From Sediminicola sp037203765 (lineage in GTDB: Bacteria > Bacteroidota > Bacteroidia > Flavobacteriales > Flavobacteriaceae), in contig NZ_JBBCAS010000008.1 in assembly GCF_037203765.1 (NCBI RefSeq), positions 1 through 64,000 of the forward strand: a stretch of DNA of 64,000 bases. The letters are read 5' to 3'. Under the pieces are notes generated by a model. It was not told where the DNA came from. It saw nothing but the letters and a program-made list of their open reading frames with translations, and searched no databases. Position 1 is the first letter of the stretch; each line of letters begins with the position of its first letter. The position numbers were made by a program, and so were the translations under genes. Below, one piece after another: positions 48,784-57,096 of the stretch.

Positions 48784-51636
48784 TTACTTGCTCAAATACA
48801 TTTTACGTCTGTGGTACAAGTTGTAGAACTCATCGTCCTTCAGATTGTCTATAAATAGGATGCTCTCCCCTGTACTTTTCATTTCAGGGCCCAAATTCTT
48901 GTTCACGTTCGGGAATTTATCAAAAGAGAATACCGGCTGTTTGATCGCAAAGCCTTCCAATTGTGGATTGAAAGTGAAATCCTTCACCTTTTTCTCCCCC
49001 AACATCACCTTGGTAGCATAGTTTACATACGGCTCTTTATAGGCTTTGGCTATAAAAGGCACCGTACGTGATGCCCTTGGGTTAGCTTCAATGATGTAAA
49101 CAATATCGTCCTTTATGGCAAATTGTATGTTGATCAGTCCCACAGTATTTAGGGCCAAAGCTATTTTCTTGGTGTGGTCCTTGATCTGCTGCATCACAAA
49201 CTCCCCTAGATTAAAGGGTGGTAAAGTTGCATTGGAGTCACCGGAATGTATCCCACAAGGTTCAATGTGCTCCATAATTCCTATGATGTACACATCCTCA
49301 CCGTCACAAATGGCATCTGCTTCCGCTTCAATGGCACCGTCCAGATAATGGTCTAACAACAATTTATTGTTAGGGATAGATCTTAAAAGCCCTACCACAT
49401 GTGATTCCAATTCTTCCTTATTGATCACAATCTTCATTCCCTGACCTCCCAATACATAGGATGGTCTTACCAATAGTGGGAAATTCAAGCGATCTGATAG
49501 TTCCAGTGCCTCTTGGGCCGTTTCTGCTACTCCAAATTCTGGGAAAGGAATGTTGTTCTCCTGCAACAATCTGGAGAAACTTCCCCTATCCTCGGCCAAA
49601 TCCAAAGATTTAAAGCTGGTTCCTATGATTTTGATTCCGTACTTATCCAATTTCTCGGCCAGTTTTAATGCAGTCTGCCCTCCTAATTGGACAATTACAC
49701 CTTCTGGTTTTTCATGACGGATAATGTCGTAGATATGTTCCCAAAACACCGGCTCAAAATAAAGTTTGTCCGCCGTGTCGAAATCGGTGGACACGGTTTC
49801 TGGGTTACAGTTGATCATAATGGTCTCATAGCCACATTCTGCTGCGGCCAATACCCCGTGTACACAACAGTAATCAAATTCGATACCCTGGCCAATTCTG
49901 TTTGGTCCCGAACCAAGCACGACAATCTTTTTCTTATCGGAAACGACGCTGTCGTTCTCCACATATCTTTTGCCGTCGGCAGTTTCAATTTCCTCCTCAA
50001 AAGTAGAGTAGTAGTAAGGGGTCATGGCCTTAAATTCTGCCGCACAGGTATCTACCAACTTATAGACCCTATTGATGCCCAAAGCAGATCTCTTGTTATA
50101 GACCTCACTTTCATAGCAATCTACCATATGTGCAATTTGTCTATCCGCAAAACCTTTCTGCTTTGCTTCCAACAACAAATCCTTTGGCAGTGATTCTATA
50201 TTGTACTTTTCAATTTCCTTTTCCAAGAAATTCAATTCTTGATATTGACGCAAGAACCACATATCTATCTTGGTAATCTCATGGATTCTGCTCAAAGGTA
50301 TCCCCAATTGAATGGCATCATAGATCACAAAGACACGGTCCCAGCTCGGAATGGTAAGTTTGCTGATGATCTGATCGTAATCTTTATAGCCTTTACCATC
50401 GGCTCCCAAACCATTTCTTTTTATTTCAAGGGACTGGGTGGCTTTGTGCAACGCTTCTTGGAAAGACCTACCAATACCCATTACTTCCCCTACCGATTTC
50501 ATCTGAAGTCCCAATGTTCTGTCGGATCCTTCAAACTTATCGAAGTTCCATCGTGGGATTTTCACGATCACATAATCTAGCGTAGGCTCAAACAAAGCGG
50601 AAGTGGATTTTGTGATTTGATTGTCCAATTCATCCAAATGATATCCCATGGCCAATTTGGTAGCAATTTTAGCTATCGGATATCCCGTGGCTTTGGAGGC
50701 CAAGGCCGATGAACGGGAAACCCTTGGGTTGATCTCAATGGCAATAATATCCTCTTTCTCATCCGGGCTCACCGCAAACTGCACATTGCAACCTCCTGCG
50801 AAATCACCTATACTACGCATCATCAAGATGGCCATATCACGCATTTTCTGGTATGTTTTATCAGAAAGCGTCATGGCAGGTGCCACGGTGATGGAATCTC
50901 CGGTATGGATACCCATGGGGTCCATATTTTCTATGGCACAAATAATAACCACGTTGTCATTTTTGTCCCTTAGCAATTCCAATTCGTATTCCTTCCAACC
51001 CAAAAGGGCCTTATCTATCATTACCTCGTGGATAGGAGAGATCTCCAAACCACGACTCAACATTTCATCAAAATCTTCCTGTTTGTACACGATGGAAGCA
51101 CCAGCTCCCCCAAGGGTGTAGGAAGCACGGATCACTAATGGAAAACCAAAATCCTGAGCAATTTCCTTACCTTTCAAAAATGAAGTAGCTGTAGCCTGTG
51201 GCGCCATTCCCACGCCAATCTTCAACATCAGTTCACGGAATTTCTCACGGTCTTCAGTGATATTGATCGCATCGATGTCTACTCCTATGAGCTCCACGCC
51301 AAAATCTTCCCAGATTCCTTTTTCATCTGCCTCGATACACAGGTTCAACGCCGTTTGCCCTCCCATAGTTGGCAGGACCGCATCTATATTGGGATGTTTC
51401 TTCAATATCTCAATGATAGATTTTGTGTTTAAAGGCTTCAAATAAATATGATCTGCCATCGATGGATCTGTCATGATGGTAGCCGGGTTGCTATTGATCA
51501 AAATAGTTTCTATACCATCCTCTCGCAGGGAGCGTAAGGACTGTGACCCTGCATAGTCAAATTCACATGCTTGTCCGATCACAATTGGACCGGATCCTAT
51601 AATCAACACTGATTTTAAATCTTTTCTTTTTGGCAT
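48784..51636 (-). CDS. carB: Carbamoyl-phosphate synthase large subunit
   Basis: Makes carbamoyl phosphate for pyrimidines and arginine. Both ATP-grasp halves are complete: MPKRKDLKSVLIIGSGPIVIGQACEFDYAG for the first, and KIVVLGSGPNRIGQGIEFDYCCVHG for the second (about residue 570), with ATP-site segments SYTLGGAGASIV and SYVLGGQGMKIV. At 950 aa it stops where the C-terminal MGS-like allosteric domain (about 120 residues in E. coli, 1073 aa) would begin, so UMP/ornithine control of that kind is absent. carA is not in the window. It lies downstream of rpmH and its terminator. Confidence 0.97.
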   Translation of the reverse strand: MPKRKDLKSVLIIGSGPIVIGQACEFDYAGSQSLRSLREDGIETILINSNPATIMTDPSMADHIYLKPLNTKSIIEILKKHPNIDAVLPTMGGQTALNLCIEADEKGIWEDFGVELIGVDIDAINITEDREKFRELMLKIGVGMAPQATATSFLKGKEIAQDFGFPLVIRASYTLGGAGASIVYKQEDFDEMLSRGLEISPIHEVMIDKALLGWKEYELELLRDKNDNVVIICAIENMDPMGIHTGDSITVAPAMTLSDKTYQKMRDMAILMMRSIGDFAGGCNVQFAVSPDEKEDIIAIEINPRVSRSSALASKATGYPIAKIATKLAMGYHLDELDNQITKSTSALFEPTLDYVIVKIPRWNFDKFEGSDRTLGLQMKSVGEVMGIGRSFQEALHKATQSLEIKRNGLGADGKGYKDYDQIISKLTIPSWDRVFVIYDAIQLGIPLSRIHEITKIDMWFLRQYQELNFLEKEIEKYNIESLPKDLLLEAKQKGFADRQIAHMVDCYESEVYNKRSALGINRVYKLVDTCAAEFKAMTPYYYSTFEEEIETADGKRYVENDSVVSDKKKIVVLGSGPNRIGQGIEFDYCCVHGVLAAAECGYETIMINCNPETVSTDFDTADKLYFEPVFWEHIYDIIRHEKPEGVIVQLGGQTALKLAEKLDKYGIKIIGTSFKSLDLAEDRGSFSRLLQENNIPFPEFGVAETAQEALELSDRLNFPLLVRPSYVLGGQGMKIVINKEELESHVVGLLRSIPNNKLLLDHYLDGAIEAEADAICDGEDVYIIGIMEHIEPCGIHSGDSNATLPPFNLGEFVMQQIKDHTKKIALALNTVGLINIQFAIKDDIVYIIEANPRASRTVPFIAKAYKEPYVNYATKVMLGEKKVKDFTFNPQLEGFAIKQPVFSFDKFPNVNKNLGPEMKSTGESILFIDNLKDDEFYNLYHRRKMYLSK

Positions 51637-51667
51637 TGGATATGGTATTTAATCTAAAATTTAATAA

Positions 51668-51705
51668 ACAAAAAAAAGGTGCTACTTATAAAAAGTAACA
51701 CCTTA
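51668..51705 (-). terminator. Terminator after rpmH
   Basis: On the minus strand aggtgttact/agtagcacct (one mismatch) around a TTTATA-type loop, followed by seven or more T. Readthrough could supply carB, which has no obvious promoter of its own. Confidence 0.75.
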
Positions 51706-51729
51706 ATATTTTTAACAACAATATAAACA

Positions 51730-51891
51730 TTATTTTTTATGCTTAGGCTCTGAAGATACACTTAGTTTTTTTCTTCCTTTAGCTCTTCTTCTGGCAAGAA
51801 CTTTTCTACCATTTGCCGTTGCCATGCGCTCTCTAAAGCCATGTTTGTTTTTTCTCTTCCTTTTCGATGGTTGATATGTTCTTTTGCTCAT
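51730..51891 (-). CDS. rpmH: 50S ribosomal protein L34
   Basis: 53 codons. The translation starts MSKRTYQPSKRKRKNKHGF, followed by RERMATANGRKVLARRRAKG, the universal L34 signature, and ends in a short lysine-rich tail typical of Bacteroidota. Usually rpmH lies by the replication origin with rnpA; here its neighbour is carB, an arrangement I know from other flavobacteria. A perfect promoter lies about 75-100 bases upstream and a terminator follows. Confidence 0.97.
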   Translation of the reverse strand: MSKRTYQPSKRKRKNKHGFRERMATANGRKVLARRRAKGRKKLSVSSEPKHKK

Positions 51892-51962
51892 CCCAGAATA
51901 TTTTTAAAAGTGCTTATGAATCTTTAATAATTGTCTTGCTCTAGCTAGGGCAAAACTGGGCG

Positions 51963-51993
51963 CAAATATACAAAGAGTTTTTGCTTTGGCAAA
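51963..51993 (-). promoter_or_regulatory. Promoter of rpmH
   Basis: On the minus strand TTTG (51990-51993), a 19-base spacer and TATATTTG (51963-51970), an exact match to the Bacteroidota consensus. The leader of about 65 bases holds a near-palindrome (TTGC-CTAG/CTAG-GCAA) and CTGGG right before the ATG. Confidence 0.8.
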
Positions 51994-52026
51994 TCTAATT
52001 AAAAAAATATTTACGATTGTTTTTAT

Positions 52027-52034
52027 TACTTTTG
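52027..52034 (+). promoter_or_regulatory. Putative -7 box of the DUF6263 gene
   Basis: TACTTTTG fits TAnnTTTG, 30 bases before the ATG at 52065; rules out the longer open frame beginning at 52017. Confidence 0.45.
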
Positions 52035-52064
52035 CGGTCGATTATTCAGGAACCTATTTTTTTC

Positions 52065-52949
52065 ATGAGACAATTTCTCTCTTTTTTACTATTTACCTTA
52101 TTCATCACCACTATAAACGGGCAAACCACCCTCCAGTATACGCTTAAAATTGGTGATGTTTTTCGGGTAAAACAGAATGCCCACCAATCCATTGTACAGG
52201 AATTGGATGGCTCCACCCATGAAATAATAAACCAGATGAACGGGATCTTGGAGTTTAAGGTACTCGGAATAAAGGAGGAAAACTACATCATCAGTCTTAC
52301 TTTTAAAGATTTGAATCTGAAGATGACCTCCAGTATACAGGGAGAATTAATGAACGTGAGGGCAAAACAGGTAACGCCCGGAGACATGCAATCCAATATT
52401 TTCCATAGTATCCTGAACAGTCCCGTTAAAATGACCCTATCAAAAAATGGCGACATTCTTGAGGTCAAGGGAGGGGATGCCCTAGTTACCAAAATGACGG
52501 AAGCCTCTGGACTGGAAGATGAATTTTCCATGAAAATGATGAAAAAATCGTTGGAAAAAGAATTTGGATCTGAAGCACTTTCAAATAGTTATAAGCAAAT
52601 GACCTATATCTATCCCGTCAAAAAAATAAAAGTTGGCAATACCTGGCAAAATGAATATAGTGGCAAGTTGGCCGCAACTACCGTTTGGACGCTGAAAGAG
52701 TTGACCCAAAAAACCGCCACAATTACTGGGAAAGCCGTGGTCACCATGAATGTTGTGGAGCCTGCCAGCACCATGAAACTGACCGGGACACAAAACACAA
52801 CGATCACCACCAACAGAAGCAATGGGTTTATTTCCAAAATGAATGTGGAGGGACTAACCAAAGGTGTTTCCGTAATGGCCCAAATGAGCGATCAAAAGAT
52901 ACCTACCACTATAAAATCAAAAGTTACTTACGAATTAATTAACGAATAA
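52065..52949 (+). CDS. DUF6263 family exported protein
   Basis: 294 aa with a signal peptide (MRQFLSFLLFTLFITTINGQ). The mature part opens TTLQYTLKIGDVFRVKQNAHQSI and is beta-rich, with repeated short strands and the VKKIKVGNTWQNEYSGKL segment near residue 190, which suggests a lipoprotein-carrier-like or immunoglobulin-like fold; I know of no function for the family. It precedes a small membrane protein gene by 3 bases and is probably cotranscribed with it. Confidence 0.8.
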   Translation: MRQFLSFLLFTLFITTINGQTTLQYTLKIGDVFRVKQNAHQSIVQELDGSTHEIINQMNGILEFKVLGIKEENYIISLTFKDLNLKMTSSIQGELMNVRAKQVTPGDMQSNIFHSILNSPVKMTLSKNGDILEVKGGDALVTKMTEASGLEDEFSMKMMKKSLEKEFGSEALSNSYKQMTYIYPVKKIKVGNTWQNEYSGKLAATTVWTLKELTQKTATITGKAVVTMNVVEPASTMKLTGTQNTTITTNRSNGFISKMNVEGLTKGVSVMAQMSDQKIPTTIKSKVTYELINE

Positions 52950-52952
52950 ATC

Positions 52953-53468
52953 ATGTTCAATAAAATTTTCAAACTTATCATCGCCGGATTAATCATTGCC
53001 TATGCCATCTACCAATTTATAGAGGGGAACATCGGTAATGGGATCTTTTTAATATTGTTATCCACCATTTTTATATTCCTTTATTTCAGGAATGAAATGA
53101 TACTGCTTGCCTTCCTAAGAATGCGTAAGCAAGATATGGCCGGAACACAAAAATGGCTCGATAAGATCAAAGATCCAGAGGCGGCCCTTACCACAAAACA
53201 ACAAGGGTACTATAACTATTTGCACGGTATCCTTTTTTCACAGACCAACCTTACCCAAGCCGAAAAATACTTTAAAAAGGCCCTTAAACTGGGATTGTCC
53301 ATGGATTATGATGTTGCGATGGCCAAATTGAGCCTTGCGGGAATAGCCATGCAGAAGCGTCGCAAAAGGGAGGCTACCACCTTACTTAACGAAGCCAAGA
53401 AACTGGACAAACAAAATATGCTGACAGATCAGATAAAAATGATGCAACAGCAAATGAAGAAAATTTAG
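52953..53468 (+). CDS. Small membrane protein with TPR-like C-terminal half
   Basis: 171 aa. Two hydrophobic segments at the N terminus (about 5-23 and 28-46) are followed by a soluble helical part in which LTQAEKYFKKALKLGLSMDYDVAMAKLSLAGIAMQKRRKREATTLLNEAKKLD looks like one to two tetratricopeptide repeats. No catalytic motif. Paired with the DUF6263 gene; a role in envelope protein assembly is possible but unproven. It converges with cls and overlaps it by 4 bases. Confidence 0.75.
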   Translation: MFNKIFKLIIAGLIIAYAIYQFIEGNIGNGIFLILLSTIFIFLYFRNEMILLAFLRMRKQDMAGTQKWLDKIKDPEAALTTKQQGYYNYLHGILFSQTNLTQAEKYFKKALKLGLSMDYDVAMAKLSLAGIAMQKRRKREATTLLNEAKKLDKQNMLTDQIKMMQQQMKKI

Positions 53469-54925
53469 AGCAACGGTGACCAGAGCCTACTAAAGGACTC
53501 TTTTAATCTTCTGGAAAGAGAACGGTCTTTCCATCGCTCAACGTCCACCATTTCACAATCCTTTAGATCCTGCATGAATATTTTTTTCATCTGTTTGGAA
53601 ATCCTGGTATCGTAAAGCATGGCATTGACTTCAAAGTTGATGGAAAAACTTCTATAATCAAGATTGGCGGTACCAATACTGCTTAGGCAATCGTCTATTA
53701 CGATTGTTTTGGCATGTACAAAACCTTTGCAGTAGCGGTAAACTTCTATTCCTGAATCCAAGAATTCTTCTATATAGGAATCCGTGGCGTATTTGGCTGC
53801 CCAAGAATCCGAATCCTTGGGAATGATAAGTTTCACCTCCACCCCGCTCCTGGAGGCCGTAGTCAATGCTGCCAAAATTTCAGCGTTGGGTATCAAATAT
53901 GGAGAGGTAATGTATATGTATTCATTGGCAGAGTTAATAGCCGAGAACATGGCCTCCATAATACTGGCCCAATCGGTATCTGGTCCGCTGGCAACAATCT
54001 GAACAGCAGTGGTATTATTCGTTTCCCGAAGCGGGTTTTTAATCACTTTCTTTATGTCGATCTTGGCTTTGGAAACAAAATCCCAATTCAATAGAAAGGT
54101 AGATTGCAGGGAACCTACAGCATCCCCCTCCAATCTAAGGTGGGTGTCTCGCCAAAACACCTTGTTATCATAGGTGTTGTCATATTTTTTTTCTAGGTTG
54201 ATACCGCCAACGTATCCTATACTACCATCTATGACCACAATTTTCCTGTGGTCCCTATAGTTGAACTTACTGGTAAACTTGGTGAATATCACGGGCATAA
54301 ATGCGTGGTGCTCTACCCCACTATCCCCTAATTTTTGTTTTACTTTGGAGGTGATCTTACTGCCTACATCATCATAAATCAGTCGTACCTCCACCCCTTC
54401 TTTTGCCTTTTCACAAAGGATATCCAAAATTTGGCCTCCCAACTCATCATCGACAACAATGAAGTATTCCAAGTGGATGTGGGATTTGGCAGCTTTTAGA
54501 TCCTTGAGCAATAATTTAAATTTCTTTTCGCCATTGACCAAGATTTCAGCTTTATTCTGAAAGGTCACCACAGCCTTATCGTTATTTTGCAGAAGCCTGT
54601 ATATTTTAAATATTCCCTCCCCAAACTCTTCTTCGAATTCTTCGTTCTCTTTGGTAGTGAATTCAAAGGATTCCCTCCATTCTTTTAACTTGGAACTATC
54701 AAGGACGGACTTCTTTTCAAAAATTTTGTCCTTTCTATAATCCTGACCGAAAAAATAATACACGAGCAACCCCAAAAAAGGAAGGGCTGCCAGTGCAAAC
54801 AGATAAGAAAGTGTTCTTACAGGATGACTGTTCTTTAAAACGATGATAATTGAAAAGATGATGACCAATATATAATTGATCCCCAATAGAACTTGCCAAA
54901 GGTTCTCCCTAACAAATGATATCAT
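53465..54925 (-). CDS. cls: Cardiolipin synthase
   Basis: Phospholipase D superfamily enzyme of 486 aa joining two phosphatidylglycerols. Two N-terminal transmembrane helices (about 8-28 and 38-58) precede two HKD motifs: DHRKIVVIDGSIGYVGG (about 225) and HAKTIVIDDCLSSIGTANLDYRS (about 400). Ending DVERWKDRSLSRRLKESFSRLWSPLL matches the bacterial Cls group. Its ATG overlaps the stop codon of the lytic transglycosylase gene by one base, so the two envelope genes are coupled. Confidence 0.94.
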   Translation of the reverse strand: MISFVRENLWQVLLGINYILVIIFSIIIVLKNSHPVRTLSYLFALAALPFLGLLVYYFFGQDYRKDKIFEKKSVLDSSKLKEWRESFEFTTKENEEFEEEFGEGIFKIYRLLQNNDKAVVTFQNKAEILVNGEKKFKLLLKDLKAAKSHIHLEYFIVVDDELGGQILDILCEKAKEGVEVRLIYDDVGSKITSKVKQKLGDSGVEHHAFMPVIFTKFTSKFNYRDHRKIVVIDGSIGYVGGINLEKKYDNTYDNKVFWRDTHLRLEGDAVGSLQSTFLLNWDFVSKAKIDIKKVIKNPLRETNNTTAVQIVASGPDTDWASIMEAMFSAINSANEYIYITSPYLIPNAEILAALTTASRSGVEVKLIIPKDSDSWAAKYATDSYIEEFLDSGIEVYRYCKGFVHAKTIVIDDCLSSIGTANLDYRSFSINFEVNAMLYDTRISKQMKKIFMQDLKDCEMVDVERWKDRSLSRRLKESFSRLWSPLL

Positions 54926-55884
54926 TATTTGGAGACCTTATAATAGCCCTTATTTGGAATTTCAATCACGTACTTCTTTTTGGAGCCATTGTTCAGATGG
55001 GCCTCTCTCAACCATGGATTATGCCTTTTCAGAATCTTGTAGTTGATCTCATAGTCCTGGGCAAAATCGGCAAAATTGGCTATGGGAGTATCCACTTCAA
55101 TTTTAAAGGTAGGGACGGCGGTATAAAGATCATCCTTTCCTATTTCGAACCCATATTTCTCTGGATTGGACAAAATTTCCTTGATGGCCAAAATCCTAAA
55201 TACATATCTTCCCGTTTCTTCTCCCAATAACAGATCGTAGTAAGCATCGACCTGCTGCACCCCTTGGTACCTTTTTATACCATAGGGACCTGCATTGTAG
55301 GAGGCGGCAGCAAGGGTCCAGCTTCCAAATTTCTCCTTGGAACTTTTTAAATACCTACAGGCTACTTCCGTGGATTTTTCCAAATGGTAACGCTCATCCA
55401 CATTGTCGTTGATCTCTAGGCCGTAATCTTTTCCGGTTCCCTTCATAATTTGCCAAAATCCCGTAGCTCCTGCTGGCGAAACCAAGTTTTGCAAACCACT
55501 CTCCGCCACTGCCAGATATTTAAAATCATCAGGGATACCATTTTTCTTCAAAATGGGCTCTATGATCGGAAAGTATTTATTGGCCCTCTTCATGAGCAAA
55601 AGGGCATTGGACTGCCAGTAGGTGTTCACCAAAAACTCCCTATCGATGCGCTCCATGACCTCTGGGTCATCCACCGGAACACTTTCATCCGCAAAATTTA
55701 AATCGGTAGGAATATCTATAGCCCGTACCTTATATTTATACGAATTTCCCCCTTCACCATCATTCAAAGCTTGGTCATTTGCATCATTCGAGGAACTGCC
55801 CATAGTGTTCTGTACCGCAAATATCAAGCTGCTTATCACACAAAGCATTCCCACCAACATCAATCCGTTTTTCAAAATTTTCAT
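54925..55884 (-). CDS. Lytic transglycosylase domain-containing protein (MltD-like)
   Basis: 319 aa with an N-terminal signal or anchor (about 5-24). The SLT domain (about 110-230) has the catalytic Glu in LAVAESGLQNLVSPAGATGFWQIM and the AAASYNAGPYGIKRY segment. The remaining about 80 residues (FADFAQDYEINYKILKRHNPWLREAHLN) look like a degenerate LysM-type cell-wall-binding part. It cleaves peptidoglycan glycan strands in the periplasm. Coupled with cls downstream and 38 bases after the alpha/beta hydrolase gene's opposite end. Confidence 0.91.
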   Translation of the reverse strand: MKILKNGLMLVGMLCVISSLIFAVQNTMGSSSNDANDQALNDGEGGNSYKYKVRAIDIPTDLNFADESVPVDDPEVMERIDREFLVNTYWQSNALLLMKRANKYFPIIEPILKKNGIPDDFKYLAVAESGLQNLVSPAGATGFWQIMKGTGKDYGLEINDNVDERYHLEKSTEVACRYLKSSKEKFGSWTLAAASYNAGPYGIKRYQGVQQVDAYYDLLLGEETGRYVFRILAIKEILSNPEKYGFEIGKDDLYTAVPTFKIEVDTPIANFADFAQDYEINYKILKRHNPWLREAHLNNGSKKKYVIEIPNKGYYKVSK

Positions 55885-55922
55885 AATCCTACTTTTTGTA
55901 ATTGTTATACATATTAAAGATA

Positions 55923-56588
55923 TTAAATAGAACGTCCATTATCTAAAATAATTTTAGGCAAATGTTCATTAAACCACCTAGACCTATGGATGATCATGGT
56001 ATGTGTTCCATTTTTGACCGTAATACAGTTTTTTATGTGATACAAAGGAAACACACTATCCTTATCGCCATGGATGTGGACCACATTGGGCGGGCATTCC
56101 GATTGTTCCCAATTGACGATTTGATCAATGGACCAATCAATATAGTATTTGTCCCTAATGGAGAGATATTGTTCATACAGCTCCAACCTCTTGGTAACGG
56201 TTTCTCCAAAGGCGTACTTGGCCAATAATTCCACGTTATTGACCAACCCCGTTGGCAACAACTTATGAATCTTGGTGTATTTGGCAAAAACCATACGTTT
56301 GGGCAATTCGGAGGAAAGTTTCACACTGGAAACCACAATAACCTTTCTTACCGATATATGTTTTGCCATCTCCTGAACAAGCATCCCTCCGAAGGACACG
56401 CCTACCAAAACAATATCCCTATGTGGAATTTGGGAACACATGGTTTTGGCATAATCGGCCAGGCTCATGCCCTTCTCTGGCACAAACCAATCCAGCAAAT
56501 GCTGTTCGAACTGGTCTGAAGGTAAATTTATCTGATTGAATATGGAAGAGTTGGCTGCCATGCCTGGCATAAAATATACATGGATCAT
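55923..56588 (-). CDS. Alpha/beta hydrolase
   Basis: 221 aa. Nucleophile elbow GVSFGGML (Ser at about 85), an Asp in HIHGDKDSVFP and a His in NGTHTMIIHRSRWFN complete a likely catalytic triad. No signal peptide, so cytosolic. Substrate unknown; the short cap and lineage distribution give no hint. It lies on the same strand as and upstream of the transglycosylase-cls pair. Confidence 0.87.
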   Translation of the reverse strand: MIHVYFMPGMAANSSIFNQINLPSDQFEQHLLDWFVPEKGMSLADYAKTMCSQIPHRDIVLVGVSFGGMLVQEMAKHISVRKVIVVSSVKLSSELPKRMVFAKYTKIHKLLPTGLVNNVELLAKYAFGETVTKRLELYEQYLSIRDKYYIDWSIDQIVNWEQSECPPNVVHIHGDKDSVFPLYHIKNCITVKNGTHTMIIHRSRWFNEHLPKIILDNGRSI

Positions 56589-56646
56589 ATCTTTGGGCTT
56601 ACCCGGGCTGATGAATTATAGGCTAGGAATTTAGCTAATTTTTTCT

Positions 56647-56654
56647 TAATTTTG
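56647..56654 (+). promoter_or_regulatory. Putative -7 box of the GNAT-like gene
   Basis: TAATTTTG fits TAnnTTTG, which would give a leader of about 100 bases with no recognisable element. Confidence 0.35.
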
Positions 56655-56763
56655 TTGCCGCAACATTAATTTCTTGTTATCAATTTTGAATTTAACATAA
56701 TAGAACTCTAGCGATTTTGAAAACTTCGCAATGTTATTCTTACGCAATTAAATATCACACTAT

Positions 56764-57057
56764 ATGAATGAAGTATTAATTAAGGACAATAGCTTTTTGC
56801 GTCAATTTGAAACTACAGTTGACGGCAAATTAGCTAAAATTGAGTATTCTTCACAAGAGCGTAAAGTTTTTTTGACAAAATTGGTAATCCCAGAGGAGAT
56901 TACGAAAGAAGGTTTTAGAGAGGATTTTATAAAAGCCGTGTTGAACAACATCCAAGAGAATAACTTGAGGGTGGTCCCTACAAGTCCAGAAATCGCTGGT
57001 TTTTTGAGGAAAAATAGGCAATACAAAGAAATGCTACCAGTCGGAATACGGATTTAA
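56764..57057 (+). CDS. GNAT-like N-acetyltransferase (short YjdJ type)
   Basis: 97 aa, matching the small GCN5-related group in which only the core acetyl-CoA part remains: FETTVDGKLAKIEYSSQERKVFLTKLVIPEEI, then VPTSPEIAGFLRKNRQYKEMLP, where full-length GNATs show similar strand beta4 and the alpha3 helix. Substrate unknown. Monocistronic, with a terminator directly after the stop. Confidence 0.83.
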   Translation: MNEVLIKDNSFLRQFETTVDGKLAKIEYSSQERKVFLTKLVIPEEITKEGFREDFIKAVLNNIQENNLRVVPTSPEIAGFLRKNRQYKEMLPVGIRI

Positions 57058-57064
57058 AAACATC

Positions 57065-57096
57065 ATAAGCCTCTCCATCGAGAGGCTTTTTTTTTA
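57065..57096 (+). terminator. Terminator of the GNAT-like gene
   Basis: Stem agcctct/agaggct with a CCATCG loop and nine T; overlaps the end of the converging mtaB. Confidence 0.85.

Noticed and set aside
49687..50193. 168-codon open frame antisense to carB
   Set aside because: Lies within the conserved synthase domain on the other strand; no recognisable domain.
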